A stretch of DNA of 64,000 bases from Paracoccus sp. JM45 (GTDB lineage Bacteria > Pseudomonadota > Alphaproteobacteria > Rhodobacterales > Rhodobacteraceae). Positions 1 through 9,353 of the stretch are shown piece after piece. The stretch spans positions 62,001 through 126,000 of the forward strand of contig NZ_QQVY01000007.1 of assembly GCF_003590715.1 (NCBI RefSeq), given 5' to 3'. The translations under genes were made by a program, and so were the position numbers. Every line of letters begins with the position of its first letter. The stretch's first letter is position 1. Below the pieces are notes generated by a model. That model saw nothing but the letters and a program-made list of their open reading frames with translations. It was not told the origin of the DNA and made no database searches.

Positions 1-2867
1 CCCTCGCCCCCGAAAGGCTGGCTGCCGACGGTCGCGCCGACCTGATTGCGGTTGACATAGATGTTGCCGACATGGATCGCCTTGGTCACCTGTTCGACCC
101 TGCTGTCGATACGGGTGTGCAGACCGAAGGTCAGGCCGTATCCACGCGCATTGATGTCCTGAACAACCTTATCCAGATCACGCGCCTTATAGGTGGCAAC
201 ATGAAGCACGGGGCCGAAAATCTCGCGTGGCAGATCATGGATGCCGGACACGCAGATCAGGGACGGCGCGACGAAATGGCCGGTATCGGGCACTGCAAGA
301 CGGTGCAGGATATCGGCCTGTCTTTCGTGAAGATAGGCGTTGATCTGGTCGCGGGCATCCTGATCGATAACCGGCCCCACATCGGTGGACAGATCCCAAG
401 GGTCGCCGACACGCAGCAGATCCATCGCGCCTTGGATCATCCGGATGACCTGTGGGGCGACATCCTCTTGCACGTAGAGGCAGCGCAGCGCTGAACACCG
501 TTGTCCCGCCGAACGGAAGCTGGAGGCGATGATATCGCGCACCGCCTGTTCGGGCAGGGCGCTGCTGTCCACGATCATGGCATTCAATCCGCCGGTTTCT
601 GCAACCAATGGCGTGCCGGGCGCCATGTGATCGGCCATGCTGCTGGCGATCATTTGCGCGGTTTCGGTCGAACCGGTGAAGACCACGCCGGAAACACCAT
701 CGGATTTCGTCAGCGCCGCGCCGACCGTTTGACCGTCGCCGGGCAGCAATTGCAGCGCCGATGTCGGAACGCCGGCCATATGAAGCAACGATGTTGCATA
801 TGCTGCCACCAAGGAGGTCTGTTCGGCTGGCTTGGCCAGCACCGCATTCCCCGCCATCAACGCCGCCGAGATCTGTCCGGTAAAGATGGCCAGCGGGAAA
901 TTCCAGGGGCTGATGGCGACAATGGTCCCGCGGGCAGCATCATCGCAACCCTCACCCTGCTGCGCGTAATAGCGCAGAAAATCGACCGCTTCGCGCAACT
1001 CTGCAACCGCGTCGTTCAATGTCTTTCCCGCTTCACGCGCCAGAATGCCGAAAAGCGGACCAAATTCGGCTTCGTAAAGATCGGCGGCGCGTCGCAGGAC
1101 CGCGGCGCGTTCGGATGCGGGCGCATCCCATACTCGGGCATCCGCGACGGCACGGTTCACGGTGGCTGTATCGGCCATCGTGATTTCGGCCAGAACTGTC
1201 CCGTCGGCAGGATTCACAACTGGTCGGGTTTCGCCGGTGGCAGGACGCAGGGTCAGTGGATCTGCATCGGCAATCGCACCGTCACGCGCGGCAGCAATGC
1301 GGTCCAATACGTCGTGCGCATTCAGATCGAACCCCTGCGAATTGACCCGATCCGCACCATAAATTGCATCCGGTTTGACCAGCGATGCTGGGGGCGTTGC
1401 CGTTGCCAAAGCCTCGAAGGGGTCTTGCGCGACCTGCGCCGGTGTGACGTCCTCATCGACGATCTGGTTCACAAAGCTGCTGTTCGCGCCGTTTTCCAGC
1501 AAACGCCGCACCAGATAGGCCAACAGGTCATGATGTGCGCCGACGGGGGCATAGATGCGGCAAGCTGTGCTGTGATCGCGCAGGACAATGTCATGCAAAC
1601 GTTCGCCCATTCCGTGCAGCCGCTGGAATTCATAGTCATGCCCCGATGCCATATCCAGCACGGCGGCGACAGAATGCGCGTTATGCGTGGCAAATTGCGG
1701 ATAAATCCGGTCGTTCATTCCCAGCAACTTGCGGGCCAGCGCGATATAGCTGACATCGGTGCTCGTCTTGGTGGTGAACAGCGGAAAGCCGTCAAACCCC
1801 TCGACCTGTGCATGTTTGATTTCTGTGTCCCAATAGGCACCTTTGACCAAGCGCACCATGATGCGGCGGTCAAGTTCGGTGGCTTGGGCATAAAGCCAGT
1901 CGATGGCGGCACCGGCACGCTTGCCGTAGGCTTGGACCACCACGCCGAAACCGTCCCATCCCGACAGCGAAGGATTGGCCAGAACCGCATGAATCACCCG
2001 CAACGACAAGGCCAGACGGTCCTGTTCTTCGGCGTCGATGTTCAGGCCCATATTGGCGGCCTTGGCCCGCTGCGCCAGATCCAGCACGACAGGCACCAGT
2101 TCATCCATCACGCGGTCGGCTTGCGCCACCTCGTACCGCGGGTGCAGCGCTGACAGCTTGATCGAAATGCCGGGGTTCCGGCGTACCGAACCCTTGTCGC
2201 ATGCGCCCGCGATGGCCTTGATCGCCTTACGATATTCTTCGGCATAGCGGTCCGCATCGGCCTGCGTCATTGCTGCTTCGCCCAGCATGTCATAGCTGTA
2301 GGAATAGCCCTTTTTTTCCTGCGCCTTCGCGCGTGACAAGGCGTCCGAAATTGTCTGCCCCAAAACGAATTGACGGCCCATTTCACGCATGGCGCGGGTC
2401 ACTGCAGTGCGGATGACCGGTTCTCCGACACGGCGGATCGCGCCACGCAGGGTGCCTGCCAGACCGGGGTGTTCGTCATCCAGCACCTTGCCGGTCAGCA
2501 TCAATGCCCAAGTCGATGCATTCACCATGCTCGAGGAGGATTCACCCAAATGACGGCCCCAGTCGGATGGCGCAATCTTGTCTTCGATCAACGCATCGAT
2601 AGTGGCGCGGTCGGGGACGCGCAGCATCGCCTCGGCCAGACACATCAGGGCGACTCCCTCTTGCGTGGACAGACCGTATTCGGCCAGCATCAGTTCCATC
2701 ATCGTTGGATCGGATTCGGCACGGATGCGGGTGACCAGATCAGCGGCGCTGGCGCTGATGCGTTGGCGGTCTGTCGCATCTAGTGCGGCCATCGCGGTCA
2801 ATTGGTCCAGCAAAGGGCCTTCCGGCTGGAATTTTGCAGCAGAATCGAATGCGGACAGATCGGTCAT
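1..2867 (-). CDS. putA: Bifunctional proline dehydrogenase / L-glutamate gamma-semialdehyde dehydrogenase PutA (partial, 3' end outside window)
   Basis: Oxidises proline to glutamate in two steps: an FAD-dependent proline dehydrogenase domain, then an NAD-dependent aldehyde dehydrogenase domain. The reading frame stays open from the ATG at 2867 to the left edge (955 codons seen). The proline dehydrogenase signature SIKLSALHPRYE is in the first third. The aldehyde dehydrogenase part carries ETGG and the active-site Cys791 in SAGQRCSALR. The start MTDLSAFDSAAK leaves no room for the ribbon-helix-helix DNA-binding domain of enterobacterial PutA, so this protein should not repress its own gene. 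That role fits the divergent Lrp-type gene 109 bp away. The C-terminus and stop codon are not in the window. Confidence 0.96.
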   Translation of the reverse strand, partial: MTDLSAFDSAAKFQPEGPLLDQLTAMAALDATDRQRISASAADLVTRIRAESDPTMMELMLAEYGLSTQEGVALMCLAEAMLRVPDRATIDALIEDKIAPSDWGRHLGESSSSMVNASTWALMLTGKVLDDEHPGLAGTLRGAIRRVGEPVIRTAVTRAMREMGRQFVLGQTISDALSRAKAQEKKGYSYSYDMLGEAAMTQADADRYAEEYRKAIKAIAGACDKGSVRRNPGISIKLSALHPRYEVAQADRVMDELVPVVLDLAQRAKAANMGLNIDAEEQDRLALSLRVIHAVLANPSLSGWDGFGVVVQAYGKRAGAAIDWLYAQATELDRRIMVRLVKGAYWDTEIKHAQVEGFDGFPLFTTKTSTDVSYIALARKLLGMNDRIYPQFATHNAHSVAAVLDMASGHDYEFQRLHGMGERLHDIVLRDHSTACRIYAPVGAHHDLLAYLVRRLLENGANSSFVNQIVDEDVTPAQVAQDPFEALATATPPASLVKPDAIYGADRVNSQGFDLNAHDVLDRIAAARDGAIADADPLTLRPATGETRPVVNPADGTVLAEITMADTATVNRAVADARVWDAPASERAAVLRRAADLYEAEFGPLFGILAREAGKTLNDAVAELREAVDFLRYYAQQGEGCDDAARGTIVAISPWNFPLAIFTGQISAALMAGNAVLAKPAEQTSLVAAYATSLLHMAGVPTSALQLLPGDGQTVGAALTKSDGVSGVVFTGSTETAQMIASSMADHMAPGTPLVAETGGLNAMIVDSSALPEQAVRDIIASSFRSAGQRCSALRCLYVQEDVAPQVIRMIQGAMDLLRVGDPWDLSTDVGPVIDQDARDQINAYLHERQADILHRLAVPDTGHFVAPSLICVSGIHDLPREIFGPVLHVATYKARDLDKVVQDINARGYGLTFGLHTRIDSRVEQVTKAIHVGNIYVNRNQVGATVGSQPFGGE

Positions 2868-2908
2868 GGCAGCCCCCTTGAGTTTTGCGAAGCATACAGG
2901 GTTAAGGC

Positions 2909-2923
2909 TGGACGATGTGTCCA
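2909..2923. promoter_or_regulatory. Candidate PutR operator in putA-putR intergenic region
   Basis: Perfect 5-bp inverted repeat TGGAC-N5-GTCCA, 41 bp upstream of the putA start and 53 bp upstream of putR. A further TGGAC occurs just before the putR start (about 2970). The dyad size suits an Lrp/AsnC-type protein. The assignment to PutR is inferred from position only. Confidence 0.35.
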
Positions 2924-2976
2924 AAGGGGGGCAAAAGGCTAGACATCCTGACCATTTTAAAAGGTAACTCTGGACA

Positions 2977-3453
2977 ATGACCGATCTGCTGGACCCGACC
3001 AATCGCCGCATTCTGGCAGAATTGATCGCGGATGCGCGCATTCCTATCACCGAACTGGCGCGCAAGGTCGGTCTGTCGAAAACACCCGTCGCCATCCGCA
3101 TCCGCCAGCTAGAAGACGCAGGCCTGATTACCGGCTATCGCGCGATCCTGTCACCGCTGAAGCTGGGCCTGACGCATGTCACCTATATCGAGGTGCGCGT
3201 CACCGACACCCGCCAGAAAGCGCTAGAGGCCTTCAACACCGCCGTTCGCACCATCCCCGAGGTCGAGGAGTGTTATATGATCGCCGGAGGGTTCGATTAC
3301 CTGCTAAAGGTCCGGTCACGGGATATGGCGCATTACCGGCAGATCATGGCCGAAAGCATTTCGTCACTGCCCTATGTTCACGGCACTTCCAGCCATGTGG
3401 CAATGGAGGCGGTGATCGAACAGGGCGGTGCCAGCCTAGACAAACAAATCTAG
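2977..3453 (+). CDS. putR: Lrp/AsnC-family transcriptional activator PutR
   Basis: 158-residue Lrp/AsnC regulator. The N-terminal winged-helix (about residues 5-60) contains ILAELIADARIPITELARKVGLS and a recognition helix TPVAIRIRQLEDAG. The C-terminal ligand-binding/oligomerisation domain contains EVEECYMIAGGFDYLLKV, typical of the family. It is divergent from putA, the arrangement of proline-responsive PutR activators in alphaproteobacteria, so proline sensing is the natural inference. Its 3' end overlaps the convergent selB gene by 18 bp. Confidence 0.9.
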   Translation: MTDLLDPTNRRILAELIADARIPITELARKVGLSKTPVAIRIRQLEDAGLITGYRAILSPLKLGLTHVTYIEVRVTDTRQKALEAFNTAVRTIPEVEECYMIAGGFDYLLKVRSRDMAHYRQIMAESISSLPYVHGTSSHVAMEAVIEQGGASLDKQI

Positions 3454-5337
3454 GCGGTGCGGGTTCAGCCGCCGCATATCACCACGCCGGAAGGTGACGC
3501 CATGGCGATCGAAAAAATCCAGAATCTCGATCGCGACTTTGCGACCATTCTGCACGCGATCCCTGAACAGCGGAGCGGTGAACCAGCCGTCCTCTGACGT
3601 CTCGGCCACATCGCGCAGGATCATCACCATTTCGGCTGTGGTGCTGCGGGCAAAGAAATGGTCGTGGGCAATCTGGTCCGTGCGCCCAAGTTTCTGGGTC
3701 AGCTTCAGCACGCGGCGAACCTCTTTTTCATCAAGGCCGAAATCCGTTGCAAATTCGCGCACACGCGGGGGACGAAAGCGGATCTCGCCAGTCAAAGAGG
3801 GCGCGATACGGTCCCAGAGGCTTTGATCAGCCTCGGTCAGGCGCACCTCGTGTCCGGGCAGGCGGACGAATGAACCGTCAAGGACAATATGCCCTGTTTG
3901 CGCCTGGATGTGCAGGAACGCCAGATAGGGCACCTTGGGCAGGCGTGGGGTCAGTGACAATCGAAGGCGTTCACGGCCAAGACCTGACAGGTCGGGATTG
4001 TCGTCGTGGAATTGCGTCAGTTCGGCCTGCATCCCGTCGCGCAGTAAAGTGATATGGGCATCCGACAAGACCAGACCGCCGACATCGGTCCCCCGCGCAC
4101 TGGACAGCGCCAGCCGCGTAGCATCGGATGACAGGCCGCGGTCGTGGGAAAATATTGTCAGATCGACCGGTGAAATTGCCAGCATCGCGGCCAGAGCATG
4201 TGCAGGGTCGGCAGGAATTGCGGCTTTGATCAGGGCCAAACGCTGCGGCGTGCGGCGTTTGCGGGCCGGGGGGCGCAGGTCCAGAAACGCACCTCCGCCA
4301 ATGGTTCTGATGGCCGAAACATCCCGCAGGATAAAGCGATCGCCTATCCCCGCAGCCAGGGGACGGTCCAGCACGATTTGGACGGGACCCGAACTGCCCG
4401 GTGCAATGGGATCGCCAAGCGGCACAATCCGCGCACCCAGTTCCGCAGCATGGCTGTGCAGACGGGCGGGAAACCACGTGCCAATCGGCGCAGGTTCGGA
4501 CGGAAGGACGGTCAGGATGGCATCGATCCGGTCGGTCGGGGCATGCAGGGCTGGGGCCATAACAACGTCGCCGCGATGGATCGCCTCCTTCGTAATCTGG
4601 TCACCTGCGATGTTCAAGGCGCAGCGTTGACCCGCCAGACCTTGGTCCGCGGGTTTGCTTTGTGCATGGATGCCGCGCACCCGTGCCGTCAGCCCCGAAG
4701 GGCCGACCACCACCTGATCGCCGATGCTGACCTGACCGGCGATGATTGTGCCAGTAACGATCGTGCCTGCGCCCGACATGGTAAAGCTGCGATCGACTGT
4801 CATTCGCAGCGGACCGTCGGAGTGGCGGGCCGCAGTGTCAGCCTCGGCCCTGATCAGCGTCGCGCGCAGTTCGTCCAGCCCTTCGCCCGTGATTGTCGAG
4901 ACCGGGATAATACGGGCGTTGCGCAGATGGGTGTTCTGGATCAAGGCCCGGATATCATCTGTCACCTTGGCACGGCGGGCGGTATCGGCAAGGTCTGCCT
5001 TGGTCATGACAACCAGCCCGTGGTCCAGACCTAGCAGGTCCAGAATTGCCAGATGTTCGCGGGTCTGCGGCATCACACCGTCATCTGCCGCGATCACCAG
5101 CATTGCCGTGTCGATACCACCGGCCCCCGCCAGCATCGTATGGATCAGACGTTCATGTCCCGGAACATCGACAAACCCCGTGATGCTGCCGCCGCCAAGA
5201 TCGGCATAGGCAAACCCCAGATCGATGGTGATGCCGCGCGCCTTTTCTTCGGCCAGACGGTCGGCATCGGTGCCGGTCAGCGCCTTGACCAAAGCTGTCT
5301 TACCGTGGTCGATATGCCCCGCAGTGCCGATGATCAT
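3436..5337 (-). CDS. selB: Selenocysteine-specific translation elongation factor SelB
   Basis: 633 residues, close to the usual SelB length (E. coli 614). It delivers Sec-tRNA(Sec) to the ribosome at UGA codons flanked by a SECIS hairpin. Visible parts: G1 motif [11 protein letters not shown] (residues 4-14), switch [10 protein letters not shown], nucleotide-specificity MTKADL, then beta-barrel domains and a C-terminal region of winged helices (about 390-633) that in this family binds the SECIS. The ATG overlaps the selA stop by 4 bp, so the two are translationally coupled. A Sec-containing target, fdoG, lies at the head of the same gene string. selC (tRNA-Sec) and selD are not in the window. 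Confidence 0.97.
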   Translation of the reverse strand: MIIGTAGHIDHGKTALVKALTGTDADRLAEEKARGITIDLGFAYADLGGGSITGFVDVPGHERLIHTMLAGAGGIDTAMLVIAADDGVMPQTREHLAILDLLGLDHGLVVMTKADLADTARRAKVTDDIRALIQNTHLRNARIIPVSTITGEGLDELRATLIRAEADTAARHSDGPLRMTVDRSFTMSGAGTIVTGTIIAGQVSIGDQVVVGPSGLTARVRGIHAQSKPADQGLAGQRCALNIAGDQITKEAIHRGDVVMAPALHAPTDRIDAILTVLPSEPAPIGTWFPARLHSHAAELGARIVPLGDPIAPGSSGPVQIVLDRPLAAGIGDRFILRDVSAIRTIGGGAFLDLRPPARKRRTPQRLALIKAAIPADPAHALAAMLAISPVDLTIFSHDRGLSSDATRLALSSARGTDVGGLVLSDAHITLLRDGMQAELTQFHDDNPDLSGLGRERLRLSLTPRLPKVPYLAFLHIQAQTGHIVLDGSFVRLPGHEVRLTEADQSLWDRIAPSLTGEIRFRPPRVREFATDFGLDEKEVRRVLKLTQKLGRTDQIAHDHFFARSTTAEMVMILRDVAETSEDGWFTAPLFRDRVQNGRKVAIEILDFFDRHGVTFRRGDMRRLNPHRLDLFV

Positions 5338-6710
5338 AGGTCTGACAGCGCCTGTATCAGTGCATCATCATCGGTCAGGCAGCGCAGGTCCAGAACCAAG
5401 GCACCATCATGAATATGCCCGATGACCGGTCGGGGCAGGGCGCGTAACAGCGCGGACAAGCGCTGTGGTGCGGTGCCGCCCTGTCCTGTCAGTCGCAGTC
5501 CCGCCGAAGGAATGGTGTCAGTCGGCAAAGCCCCCGAGCCGATCTGGCTGGCACATTCGGTAACCGCCGCCTCGAACCCGTGGGGTGCCAGACGTGCGGC
5601 GACCAGCGGTGCCAGACGCGCGGCCTGTGCCGCAATCTGGTCTTGGGGTCGCGACAGCATGCGAAGAACCGGCAGACGGTCCGTCAGGCGGTCCGGATCA
5701 AGATAAAGCCGCAGAGTGGCTTGCAGCGCCGCGATCCGGATCTTGTCCAGACGCAGGGCGCGTTTCAGCGGGTTCTTGTTGATCCGTGCAATCAGATCAC
5801 GCCGCCCGACGATGAAGCCTGCTTGCGGGCCGCCCAAAAGCTTGTCGCCGGAAAATGTGACCAGATCGGCGCCTTCGGCCACGGCCTCGGCCACGGTGGG
5901 TTCGCGGCGCAAGCCCCATTGCGACAGATCAACCAGTGATCCCGCGCCCAGATCGTTCATCATCACGACATTCGCATCGCGGGCGATCCGCGATAGGTCA
6001 TGTCCCCCGACTTCGGACGTGAAACCTTCGATCCGGTAGTTCGAGGTATGCACCTTAAGGATCAGCGCCGTTTCGGGGGTGACTGCATTGATGTAATCAT
6101 GGGGATGCGTGCGGTTGGTGGTGCCCACCTCGACCAGTTGCGTGCCTGCACGGGCCATGATGTCGGGCATCCGGAATGCACCGCCGATTTCGATCAGTTC
6201 ACCGCGTGATACGATGGATTCGCGTCCTTGCCCAAGCGTGTTCAGGGCAATCAGCACCGCCGCGGCATTGTTGTTTACGATGGTGGCATCTTCCGCACCG
6301 GTCAGTTCGCACAGGATGTCGCGCAAATGATCATCGCGCTTGCCACGCCCACCCGTTTCCAGATCATATTCTAGCGCCAGCGGGGCAGCCATCGCGTCAT
6401 TGGCAGCGGCTATCGCCTCGGCCGAGAGGATGGCGCGACCCAGATTGGTGTGCAACACGGTGCCTGTCAGGTTCAGCATCGGACGCAAAGCGGTTTGCGC
6501 TGCGGCTGCAAGATCGGCACCGATCAGATGCGGCAGCCGCGCCGCCTCGACCGTGCCATCCGCGCCATTCCGGATCGCACTCCGCGCCGCATCCAGCGCA
6601 ACCCGCGCTGCTTTGGTCACAAGACTGCGGCCATATTCGTCGATCAGGCGATGCAGCTGTTGCGTCTGCAACAGCTGATCGACCGAAGGAAGGGCGCGGA
6701 AACCGTTCAT
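5334..6710 (-). CDS. selA: L-seryl-tRNA(Sec) selenium transferase SelA
   Basis: 458-residue PLP enzyme that converts Ser-tRNA(Sec) to Sec-tRNA(Sec) using selenophosphate. The PLP-binding lysine is Lys290 in the [13 protein letters not shown] motif. [13 protein letters not shown] (about 81-93) and [14 protein letters not shown] (about 146-159) are also SelA hallmarks. Length matches the bacterial family. The start codon shares its A with the fdhE stop (TAATG), so selA is translated in line with the formate dehydrogenase accessory gene. It probably depends on the fdo promoter unless an internal one exists. Confidence 0.97.
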   Translation of the reverse strand: MNGFRALPSVDQLLQTQQLHRLIDEYGRSLVTKAARVALDAARSAIRNGADGTVEAARLPHLIGADLAAAAQTALRPMLNLTGTVLHTNLGRAILSAEAIAAANDAMAAPLALEYDLETGGRGKRDDHLRDILCELTGAEDATIVNNNAAAVLIALNTLGQGRESIVSRGELIEIGGAFRMPDIMARAGTQLVEVGTTNRTHPHDYINAVTPETALILKVHTSNYRIEGFTSEVGGHDLSRIARDANVVMMNDLGAGSLVDLSQWGLRREPTVAEAVAEGADLVTFSGDKLLGGPQAGFIVGRRDLIARINKNPLKRALRLDKIRIAALQATLRLYLDPDRLTDRLPVLRMLSRPQDQIAAQAARLAPLVAARLAPHGFEAAVTECASQIGSGALPTDTIPSAGLRLTGQGGTAPQRLSALLRALPRPVIGHIHDGALVLDLRCLTDDDALIQALSDL

Positions 6711-7624
6711 TAATAACCGACCAGATATGGATTGAAACCACCGCGTTTTTTATCGGTTTCTTTCATCATCAGGTCCAGTCCAAGACTGGCCACATCATCC
6801 GCAACCGGTTCAAGGCTGTGGTTCTTGTTCTGGTAGAGGACTTTGACCCAGCTGTCACAGTCGGAACACACCTCGGCGCGGACGGTCGCTTCGATGGTTT
6901 CGACGCTGCGATAGCTGATGGCTTTGGTGGACCCGCAGCACAGGCAGGTCAGGCGAACCTCGTTCCATTGTGTCGTGCAGCACGAACAGGATGCGTATCG
7001 TGCACCGTCCAGATTGCCGATGCCCACCACGCTGGAGGTCGCAGGCCGGCCCCCGCAAGACGGGCAAACGCCCGTGCGGATCGGCACCAGCTTGTCGGCG
7101 GGCAGCGTTGCCGCAAGGCGCGACAGATGCAACTGAATGGCAGCCGCGACGAACAGATGTGCCGCCGCGCTGTCGTCGGGAATGCGGTCGGCTAACACAT
7201 TTTCCAACAGCCAATGACGGTCGGCCAAAGTTGCCGCTTTGACTGCTTGCAGAGCAATGCGCGCAGGTTCCGGCATCTCGATATCGGCTGCCAGATCAAG
7301 CAGACGGTCCAATGTGGCGTAAAGCGCTGCATCGGTTGCCAGATCGGCGCGATCAATCGGGGGCATGCGGCTGGCACGAGCCAGTTCTATCCGGTCGGCG
7401 GGCAAGGGGTCGGCCGCTGGCATTTCAGTGGCCAGTCGCGCTTGCACCGCAGTCAGTGCGCCAAGAAAACGCAAATAAGGGGCGATATTACCACCGTGTT
7501 CGGCCAGAAAATCGAACCGTTCGGCCCGGGTTGCGAACAGTTTCGCGGGGTCCGGCAAAAAGGTCAGCGGCGCCTTGGGGACGCCGCCGATGGCCGATGG
7601 ATCGGGTTGGATCTGAGTGTTCAT
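6710..7624 (-). CDS. fdhE: Formate dehydrogenase accessory protein FdhE
   Basis: 304 residues from the ATG at 7624. An ATG 116 codons upstream is in frame but lies inside fdoI coding sequence, so I reject it. FdhE is a cytoplasmic rubredoxin-like chaperone for assembly and export of respiratory formate dehydrogenase. The C-terminal half holds four CxxC-type pairs (CPSCGG, CSCCTTQW, CLCCGS, CSDCDSW) that form the metal sites of this family. The gene sits 53 bp after fdoI and overlaps selA by one base, tying assembly factor and selenium machinery to the enzyme operon. Confidence 0.95.
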   Translation of the reverse strand: MNTQIQPDPSAIGGVPKAPLTFLPDPAKLFATRAERFDFLAEHGGNIAPYLRFLGALTAVQARLATEMPAADPLPADRIELARASRMPPIDRADLATDAALYATLDRLLDLAADIEMPEPARIALQAVKAATLADRHWLLENVLADRIPDDSAAAHLFVAAAIQLHLSRLAATLPADKLVPIRTGVCPSCGGRPATSSVVGIGNLDGARYASCSCCTTQWNEVRLTCLCCGSTKAISYRSVETIEATVRAEVCSDCDSWVKVLYQNKNHSLEPVADDVASLGLDLMMKETDKKRGGFNPYLVGY

Positions 7625-7677
7625 TGTCTTCTCCGGGCCGACCGGCCACAGGGGGTCGGCGATGAAGCCTCGGCAGA

Positions 7678-8367
7678 TTACTCTGCCGGGCCTTTTGTGT
7701 CGCGGCTGGCGATTTCGCGCAACCATTTCCGATGGTGACGCCATGCCCAGCCACCTGTGACGGTGCCACGGGTCATCGCGCGCAGCGTGCCACGGGTCCA
7801 AACTGCCGCATAGACATGCAGGATGAAGACCAGCAGGATCGCCACGGCTGCCAAGGCGTGAACTAGAACGGCCACACGACGCAGCGGGATGCTGACCAAA
7901 TATCCGAAGAACTGCTGCCAGATCATCACGCCGGTGACGATCAGCACAAGGATCAGACCGGTCATCGCCCAAAAGACGAATTTCTGACCGGCGTTGTATT
8001 TGCCAAGTTCGGGCAGTTTGTCTTCATTGCCTTTTACCACGTCGCCGATGCGGGTGGTCCAAGTCACATCCTCGGGCTTGGGCATGTTCAGACGCCATAG
8101 CTGCACGAACATCAGCAGGAAGCTGAAGAACAGCACCACACCGACAATCGGATGCAGCCAACGCGTGATCTGCCCGCCACCGAACAGGTTCGTCAGGAAG
8201 TACAGCGAGGGGTGGAACAACGCCAGACCGGACACGGCCAGCACGATCAATGTGGCGGCGGTGACCCAGTGGTTGGCGCGGGTAAAGCCCCGGTAACGGC
8301 TGACCGTTACTGGCGCCTTGCCGTCGATGTGATCCCCGCGTTCCGAATAATAGGGACGTGGCGCCAT
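7678..8367 (-). CDS. fdoI: Formate dehydrogenase gamma subunit, cytochrome b556 (FdoI/FdhC type)
   Basis: 229-residue integral membrane di-haem cytochrome b that passes electrons from the beta subunit to quinone. Four hydrophobic segments are visible (about 32-52, 70-90, 128-150, 160-185). Candidate haem-ligand histidines occur in TRANHW, WLHPIVG and in the last helix (VHALAAVA...ILHVYAAVW). The ATG overlaps the fdoH stop (ATGA). The topology and gene order match FdnGHI/FdoGHI complexes, with the catalytic subunit on the periplasmic side. Confidence 0.94.
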   Translation of the reverse strand: MAPRPYYSERGDHIDGKAPVTVSRYRGFTRANHWVTAATLIVLAVSGLALFHPSLYFLTNLFGGGQITRWLHPIVGVVLFFSFLLMFVQLWRLNMPKPEDVTWTTRIGDVVKGNEDKLPELGKYNAGQKFVFWAMTGLILVLIVTGVMIWQQFFGYLVSIPLRRVAVLVHALAAVAILLVFILHVYAAVWTRGTLRAMTRGTVTGGWAWRHHRKWLREIASRDTKGPAE

Positions 8368-9353
8368 CAGATATGCCCTCCGTTTTCGGGATCGCGACGT
8401 TCGACCACCAGTGTTTCGGCGGCCTGATCGTCATGATCGTCGGGACGGTTGCCGCGGCTGAACAGCCCGTGCAGCGTCGCGCCAAGGGCTGCAAGCCCCA
8501 CAACAGCCAGACCGGCGGTCTTGGTGACACCCTTCCAGCCTTCCACCAGAGGAGAGATCCGCGGGTTTTCCGGAAGGTTGTTATAGATGCCCGGCTTGTC
8601 GGCATGGTGCAGCACATACATGACATGCGTGCCACCGACGCCCGCAGGATCGTAAAGACCGGCGTTGTCATAGCCGCGCGATTTCAGATCCTCGATCCGG
8701 GTTTCGGCATGGGCCTTCATGTCTTCTTTGGTACCAAAGACGATAGCCTGCGTCGGACATGCCTTGGCACAGGCCGGTCCCTGACCCACGGCCACCCGGT
8801 CGGAACACAAGGTACACTTATAGCTTTTGTGATCGACCTGACTGATCCGCGGAATGTTGAACGGGCAGCCGGTGACGCAATAACCGCAGCCGATGCAGTT
8901 ATCGTGGATGAAATCGACGATTCCGTTGGAATATTGCACGATTGCGCCGGGGGCCGGGCATGCCTTGAGGCAGCCCGGGTCTTCGCAATGCATGCAGCCG
9001 TCCTTGCGGATCAGCCATTCCAGATCGTCGGTTTCAGGGTTTTCCCATTCGCTGAAGCGCATCAGGGTGAACATGTTCGGGGTCAGATCGTGGGGGTTTT
9101 CATAGACCCCCACGTTCTCCTCGATCTCCGGCTTGGTATCGTTCCACTCGATACAGGCGGATTGGCAGGCCTTGCAGCCGATGCATTTGGACACATCGAT
9201 CAGCTTGGCCAGCTTTTCCAGCTGACGGGTGGGCTGAGGCACGTCTTTGGTCGCCGAAATCCGGACGATGTCGGACGTATCGAAATACGCCTTCATAGGT
9301 TGGACAGGCGGGTTCGAGACCGCAGTGGTCGGGCCAGTTGCTGTATCCTTCAT
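8367..9353 (-). CDS. fdoH: Formate dehydrogenase beta subunit, four [4Fe-4S] ferredoxin (FdoH type)
   Basis: 328-residue iron-sulfur subunit that wires the molybdenum/selenium active site to cytochrome b556. Four cysteine clusters are seen: [35 protein letters not shown], and CTLCSDR with ACAKACP. A single C-terminal hydrophobic helix (about residues 275-298) is the membrane anchor found in this family. Start and stop overlap both neighbours by ATGA, so alpha, beta and gamma are translated as a coupled set. Confidence 0.96.
   Translation of the reverse strand: MKDTATGPTTAVSNPPVQPMKAYFDTSDIVRISATKDVPQPTRQLEKLAKLIDVSKCIGCKACQSACIEWNDTKPEIEENVGVYENPHDLTPNMFTLMRFSEWENPETDDLEWLIRKDGCMHCEDPGCLKACPAPGAIVQYSNGIVDFIHDNCIGCGYCVTGCPFNIPRISQVDHKSYKCTLCSDRVAVGQGPACAKACPTQAIVFGTKEDMKAHAETRIEDLKSRGYDNAGLYDPAGVGGTHVMYVLHHADKPGIYNNLPENPRISPLVEGWKGVTKTAGLAVVGLAALGATLHGLFSRGNRPDDHDDQAAETLVVERRDPENGGHI

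Noticed and set aside
501-2153. Long + strand ORF (550 codons) opposite putA
   Set aside because: Antisense shadow of putA: the minus-strand frame gives clear PutA domains while this frame gives low-complexity His/Gln/Arg-rich sequence with no family match.
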